From the NCBI GenBank assembly GCA_934131695.1, contig CAKOZV010000022.1, forward strand, positions 1 to 17,130: a stretch of 17,130 nt of DNA, given 5' to 3'. This document shows, one piece after another, positions 13,955 to 17,130 of this stretch. Origin of the DNA: an uncultured Bacilli bacterium. Its GTDB lineage: Bacteria; Bacillota_I; Bacilli_A; RF39; UBA660. The translations under genes were made by a program, and so were the position numbers. Within the stretch, counting starts at the first letter, position 1; each line of letters begins with the position of its first letter. Under the pieces are notes generated by a model. That model searched no databases, was not told where the DNA came from, and worked only from the letters and a program-made list of their open reading frames with translations.

Positions 13955-14296
13955 ATGAAAATATTAAGAATGAATGATGATTGGAATAAAATAAATACTA
14001 AGGAAGAATTGATTAACTTATTAAAAAATTATAATGAAATATTAAATAATTCAATGACTGATTATTTAAATTCTCTAGTAAATTTGGAATTTTCAGTTAT
14101 TAGAGATTATATTAGTGATAAGGATAGAACTGCTTTGTCAGAATTAGAGGTATACAAAAGAATAGCAATGTATAATATTTATAATAGAGCATTAAACATA
14201 TTTAAACAAAGTAGTACAGGAATTACAATGTCTGGCAATAATGATGGAATTGAAGGATTAGATGTATATACTTTATTAAATGAAAAAAAGATGTAG
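13955..14296 (+). CDS. Unrecognised small helical protein, first gene of accessory operon
   Basis: I do not recognise this protein of 113 residues when started at ATG 13955 (begins MKILRMNDDWNKI). An in-frame ATG at 13943 is only about 4 bases from the predicted transcript start and would be leaderless; TGGGGT before 13955 makes the later start slightly more likely. The sequence is soluble, acidic and Asn-rich, mostly predicted helix, with 'KEELINLLKNYNEILNN' and 'LEVYKRIAMYNIYNRALNIF' as its most regular stretches. There is no signal peptide or membrane span. It is first behind the hybrid promoter, and its end overlaps the next gene by 17 bp, so the two are probably co-translated. A toxin-antitoxin or defence role is possible from the context but unsupported by sequence. 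Confidence 0.65.
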   Translation: MKILRMNDDWNKINTKEELINLLKNYNEILNNSMTDYLNSLVNLEFSVIRDYISDKDRTALSELEVYKRIAMYNIYNRALNIFKQSSTGITMSGNNDGIEGLDVYTLLNEKKM

Positions 14297-14801
14297 ATTA
14301 TTTGACTTTGATTATCAAGAGGGACCTATTGGATTCAAATCCAAAATACCAAATGGTTATAAGACAATGAGAATTGGAGATATCTCTTTATTTCAGATAA
14401 TAGAAAGTAAAGAACAAAGAGAAGCAGAATTGATGCGAGTAATAAGCGAATTACATAAATTATATGATCAAAAAAATCCATATCGTTCTAAATCACATAC
14501 TTATGGTGGACCAGCTCCACACTGGTCTTTTGAACATGACAAGAAAATAAAGGCATTTGAAGAAAAATTTAATTTATTAGATTCTAAAAAAGAACTAACA
14601 GATGATGATAAAAGAGAAATAGAAGTGACAGGCATATTTCACGAATTGTTATTAGAAGATTATGGTCTAACAAATAAGGATTTTGAAGATGAAAATAATA
14701 AACATACTTTGGAGTTTTATGAAGAAAAGAATGAGTTACAAAAAACTTTTGTTAAAAGAATGCCTAATATAAAGATTAATAATAATATTAAATACATTTA
14801 G
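14280..14801 (+). CDS. Unrecognised protein with C-terminal tail shared with the last operon gene
   Basis: The 173-residue protein is not recognised. The N-terminal part contains 'MRIGDISLFQIIESKEQREAE', and a short Gly/Pro/His-rich stretch 'SHTYGGPAPHWSFEHD' (about 72-87) suggests a structured, perhaps metal- or nucleotide-contacting site, but this is a guess. Charged helices follow to about residue 130. The last part (about 130-165, 'NKDFEDENNKHT...QKTFVKRMP') is homologous to the C-terminus of the gene at 15611-16984. No ribosome binding site is seen before ATG 14280; translation is probably coupled to the upstream gene, which it overlaps. 55 bp separate it from fic. Confidence 0.6.
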   Translation: MKKRCRLFDFDYQEGPIGFKSKIPNGYKTMRIGDISLFQIIESKEQREAELMRVISELHKLYDQKNPYRSKSHTYGGPAPHWSFEHDKKIKAFEEKFNLLDSKKELTDDDKREIEVTGIFHELLLEDYGLTNKDFEDENNKHTLEFYEEKNELQKTFVKRMPNIKINNNIKYI

Positions 14802-14856
14802 TAATGAAAATAATAATATAAAATTTACTTTTATTCTAGATAGAGGTGGTTGAAAT

Positions 14857-15624
14857 ATGGACTTAGCTAAACTAAAAAGAGAATTAATAGAACAAAAAAA
14901 TTCAAAATTTAAGGGTAATATTTATCATTTTTCAGAAGTTGCTTTCGCTTATAACTCAAATAAAATAGAAGGCGGAATGTTAACTGAAGATGAGACAGAA
15001 GAAATATTTTCTACTAATTCTTTTATACCTAAAACAGGCGATGCTATTAAAATGGATGATTTAATAGAAATGAAAAACCACTTTAGACTATTTGATTATA
15101 TGCTTGATAATATTGATACTAAAATTTCAAAAGAAAATATAATAGAGATGAATAAGATTTTAAAAAGGGGTACTTCTGATGAAGATAATCCTAGATATAA
15201 TGTGGGTGGTTTTAAAATAGTACCGAATAAAATAGGACTAATTAACGTAATAGAGACATCTTCGCCAAAGGATGTAGGTAGTGATATTACTATTTTGCTA
15301 GATTGGTATAATTCTCTTTCTAAAGTATCATTAGAAGATATTATAGAATTTCATGTTAGATTTGAAAGAATCCATCCTTTCGGTGATGGTAATGGACGTG
15401 TTGGTAGAATGATTATGTTTAAAGAATGTCTAAAGAATAATATAGTACCTTTTATTATTCTAGATAAAGATAAACCGTTTTATATGCGAGGATTAAAAAA
15501 ATATAAAAATGATAAAATGTTTCTAATTGATACTATTAAAAATGAACAAGATATATATGAGAAAATTTGCGATGAACTACTTGATTTTGATTTAGAAAAG
15601 AGTGAGAAAAATGAGCAATCTTAA
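14857..15624 (+). CDS. Fic domain protein (class II, N-terminal inhibitory motif)
   Basis: 255 residues. The catalytic motif is canonical, HPFGDGNGRVGR at 173-184, with H173 as the general base and the GNGR loop for nucleotide phosphates. Fic enzymes usually transfer AMP from ATP to a Tyr, Ser or Thr of a target protein. The inhibitory motif [S/T]xxxE[G/N] is present at 34-39 as SNKIEG, so Glu38 should block ATP binding until released, and no separate antitoxin is needed. The flap-type segment 'FKIVPNKIGLINVI' lies near 119-132. The C-terminal part (about 200-250) is helical. GAGGTGG precedes ATG 14857. The stop overlaps the next gene, which suggests the two act together; that partner could be the target or regulator. 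Confidence 0.92.
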   Translation: MDLAKLKRELIEQKNSKFKGNIYHFSEVAFAYNSNKIEGGMLTEDETEEIFSTNSFIPKTGDAIKMDDLIEMKNHFRLFDYMLDNIDTKISKENIIEMNKILKRGTSDEDNPRYNVGGFKIVPNKIGLINVIETSSPKDVGSDITILLDWYNSLSKVSLEDIIEFHVRFERIHPFGDGNGRVGRMIMFKECLKNNIVPFIILDKDKPFYMRGLKKYKNDKMFLIDTIKNEQDIYEKICDELLDFDLEKSEKNEQS

Positions 15625-16984
15625 AAAAGAATTAACAGATAATGCTAAAAGAAAAAGAGAAATGCCAAAAATATATTCTGTTAGAATCATCCGCAATCAA
15701 AACCAGGCTATTGAAGGAGAGTACATAAAACAATTCTGGATGTTTTGTGGTGTCTATGTAAGAGAATTTATATTGGAATATGAAAATGAGACATCTGATA
15801 TCCAAGAAGTTGACTGTAATATTTTTTTAGCTGGAACAGATGCTATCGGAAGCCAGAGGACTATAAATAAATTTCGTGCAAAGAAAGATATAAAAGTAAA
15901 TGTGAGATATGATGATTGCGTCGGTTCAGGAATGGAAAAAAGAAAAAATTTTGGAAAACAAATAAAACAACAATTGTTAGGCAAATTTAATGATATGCAA
16001 AGTGATATTTTGAAAGTGTATGACGTATTTGTGAATAATGATATGGCATATATTAACTATATCTGCCATTTGTATTTATATCAGTTTGATTTAGATGATA
16101 AGAGGTTTGAAAAAAATAAAAAAGAACAAATAATGGAAAACTATATACAGTGCTTAAATGATATGTTCAAACCTGGAGAAAAATTTGAAGGAAGTGTTTA
16201 TAAAAAATTTGCTTATTTAAATTGTGGACGCAAGATAAATAAAATCTGCCAAGCAAATCGACAAATGTTATGTCTAAACGTGGAAGCAATAATGAGAGAA
16301 GCAAAATTACTGAACAAAAAAGATGCGAAGTTTTCTATGGGTAATGCCTTGGCTGGACTATCCGGAATTATAGATTCTGAGCAGGAACTAGAAGCTGAAA
16401 GATGTTTGTATCAAGCAATAAAGCATGAAAATCTGCAAAAGCATAGTACATTTTTGCTATACAAACTTGGTCGTCACTTTGAAGTAAACAACCATGATTG
16501 GACTAGGGGATGGGAGTTATATAAAAAAATCGGCACTATCTCACCAAATGATTACCACTATATATTCAAATGTGGAGTTAAGAAATTTCGGGAAGAAAAA
16601 GATGAAGAATCCATAAATATATTTATGCAAATACATAATGAAATGGAAAAGCGGTCAAAAAATGGTTGGATATCACTTCTAGAAATGGAATATTATTATA
16701 AATGTACAAAAATATTGAATTCAATGAAGGAAGGACTAATGATTTATGTGCCAATTGAAAAAACAGAATCCGTCTTAAATAAATTGAATGATAATAATTT
16801 CTTAAATGCGTTTTTGTCTAATGAAGAAAGAGAAGAAGTAAAAAACTTCTTTATATTGAAAATGAACGGTGTTACAAACAAAAATTTTAAAAGTGAGAAA
16901 AATAAACATACTTCAGGTTTTGATGAAGAAAATACTGAGTCACAAAAAACTCTTGGCAAAAGAATACCTAAAAAAATAATATAG
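15611..16984 (+). CDS. Large protein with probable helical repeats, partner gene of fic
   Basis: 457 residues from ATG 15611 (a GTG at 15602 is in frame; the later ATG fits better with AAGAGTGAG upstream). It overlaps the fic end by 14 bp. Residues about 15-115 look like an alpha/beta domain: strand 'KIYSVRIIRN', helix 'YIKQFWMFCGVYV', strand 'REFILEYE', strand 'DCNIFLAGTDAIGSQ'. This order is loosely TIR-like, but I see no clear catalytic Glu, so that is speculative. The remainder (about 130-420) is helical with TPR-like pairs such as 'ERCLYQAIKHENLQKHSTFL' and 'SINIFMQIHNEMEKRS'. The last 36 residues match the tail of the gene at 14280. An effector/sensor role in an accessory or defence operon is inference only. 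Confidence 0.6.
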   Translation: MSNLKKELTDNAKRKREMPKIYSVRIIRNQNQAIEGEYIKQFWMFCGVYVREFILEYENETSDIQEVDCNIFLAGTDAIGSQRTINKFRAKKDIKVNVRYDDCVGSGMEKRKNFGKQIKQQLLGKFNDMQSDILKVYDVFVNNDMAYINYICHLYLYQFDLDDKRFEKNKKEQIMENYIQCLNDMFKPGEKFEGSVYKKFAYLNCGRKINKICQANRQMLCLNVEAIMREAKLLNKKDAKFSMGNALAGLSGIIDSEQELEAERCLYQAIKHENLQKHSTFLLYKLGRHFEVNNHDWTRGWELYKKIGTISPNDYHYIFKCGVKKFREEKDEESINIFMQIHNEMEKRSKNGWISLLEMEYYYKCTKILNSMKEGLMIYVPIEKTESVLNKLNDNNFLNAFLSNEEREEVKNFFILKMNGVTNKNFKSEKNKHTSGFDEENTESQKTLGKRIPKKII

Positions 16985-17054
16985 TACTTTTTATTAAGAA
17001 TAAAATGTTTTATATGTAAGGTTTAAAAAGATAAAATGATAAAATGTTTCTATA
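16975..17054 (+). pseudogene. Decayed fragment of a second fic gene
   Basis: From the stop codon of the preceding gene, the DNA follows fic 15436-15528 with several small deletions. Shared blocks include AATAATATAGTAC, GTTTTATATG and ATGATAAAATGTTTCTA. It corresponds to about fic codons 194-224 ('NNIVPFIILDKDKPFYMRGL' onward), with the frame destroyed. It indicates an old duplication of the locus. Confidence 0.7.
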
Positions 17055-17056
17055 TT

Positions 17057-17085
17057 AGGGAGTGTAAAGAATTTTGTGTAAATGG
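17057..17085. mobile_element. Possible terminal repeat of an IS256-like element at the window edge
   Basis: GGGAGTGTAAAGAATTTTG followed by TGTAAATGG resembles, from memory, the TGTGTAAA-type ends of IS256-family elements. It marks the point where similarity to fic stops. The rest of any element would lie beyond the window. Confidence 0.35.
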
Positions 17086-17104
17086 TAATCTATCCATGAT
17101 ATTC

Positions 17105-17128
17105 GGAACCACTATAGGTTCCTTTTTT
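17105..17128 (+). terminator. Intrinsic terminator at the right edge
   Basis: GGAACC and GGTTCC form a 6-bp stem around ACTATA, followed by six T. It could end the accessory operon or shield a neighbouring insertion sequence from incoming transcription. Confidence 0.7.
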
Positions 17129-17130
17129 GT

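Noticed and set aside
14808..14847. Another fic-derived fragment before the intact fic gene
   Set aside because: TTATTCTAGATA is shared with fic 15453-15464, but the surrounding match is weak and may be chance in AT-rich DNA.
15611..15960. Confident TIR-domain call for the 457-residue protein
   Set aside because: The strand-helix order is suggestive, but no conserved TIR motif or catalytic Glu could be placed.

Overview
The window looks like a low-GC Bacilli chromosome. It is very AT-rich, has strong GGAGG or GGTGAT ribosome binding sites and tightly packed genes, and uses TGA as a stop and TGG for Trp, so it is not read with the Mollicutes code. A spore protein (SspI) and a GerA/GerC/GerB germination operon show that the organism belongs to a lineage that forms spores or recently did. 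My guess is one of the uncultured gut Bacilli near RF39/Erysipelotrichales. That placement is inference.

Layout. 1-300: C-terminal remnant of an Rpn/PD-(D/E)XK transposase-like gene. 303-518 (-): sspI. 629-3118 (+): lemA and a DUF2207 membrane protein, a common pair, with a hairpin terminator between them. 3119-3199: two copies of a GTACA/TGTAC palindrome between convergent genes. 3200-6377 (-): germination operon in the order gerA-gerC-gerB with abutting or overlapping genes; the GerC-type protein has Tyr where the lipobox Cys should be. 6621-8554 (+): OmpR-type response regulator and sensor kinase overlapping by ATGA, then a terminator. 8591-10084 (+): a short-chain dehydrogenase and an unrecognised coiled-coil protein. 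10148-10224: elongator tRNA-Met(CAT) with promoter and terminator. 10449-12194 (+): oligoendopeptidase F, with a possible 45-codon ORF overlapping its start.

12301-13922 is a seemingly complete IS110-group element and the most interesting part of the window. The DEDD/Ser transposase reads on the minus strand. Its long 5' region folds by eye like a bridge RNA: a 5' stem-loop, a closing stem, and two internal loops flanked by stems. Segments in these loops match both ends of the element and both flanks at the same place, a shared GTG/CAC triplet. Joining the two ends at that triplet would create a perfect TTGACA-N17-TATAAT promoter. At its other edge the element places a TTTACA -35 box 17 bp from a TATAAT in the flanking DNA, so the insertion appears to have built a hybrid promoter that reads out into the next operon.

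That operon (13955-16984, +) encodes two unrecognised proteins, a Fic-domain enzyme carrying its own inhibitory motif, and a large protein with probable helical repeats. The second and fourth genes share a homologous 36-codon 3' tail. The fourth gene is followed by a decayed fragment of fic, so the locus has been duplicated and rearranged. The window ends in what may be the edge of another insertion sequence plus a terminator. The region from about 12.2 kb onward is accessory DNA; the region before the tRNA looks like ordinary chromosome.
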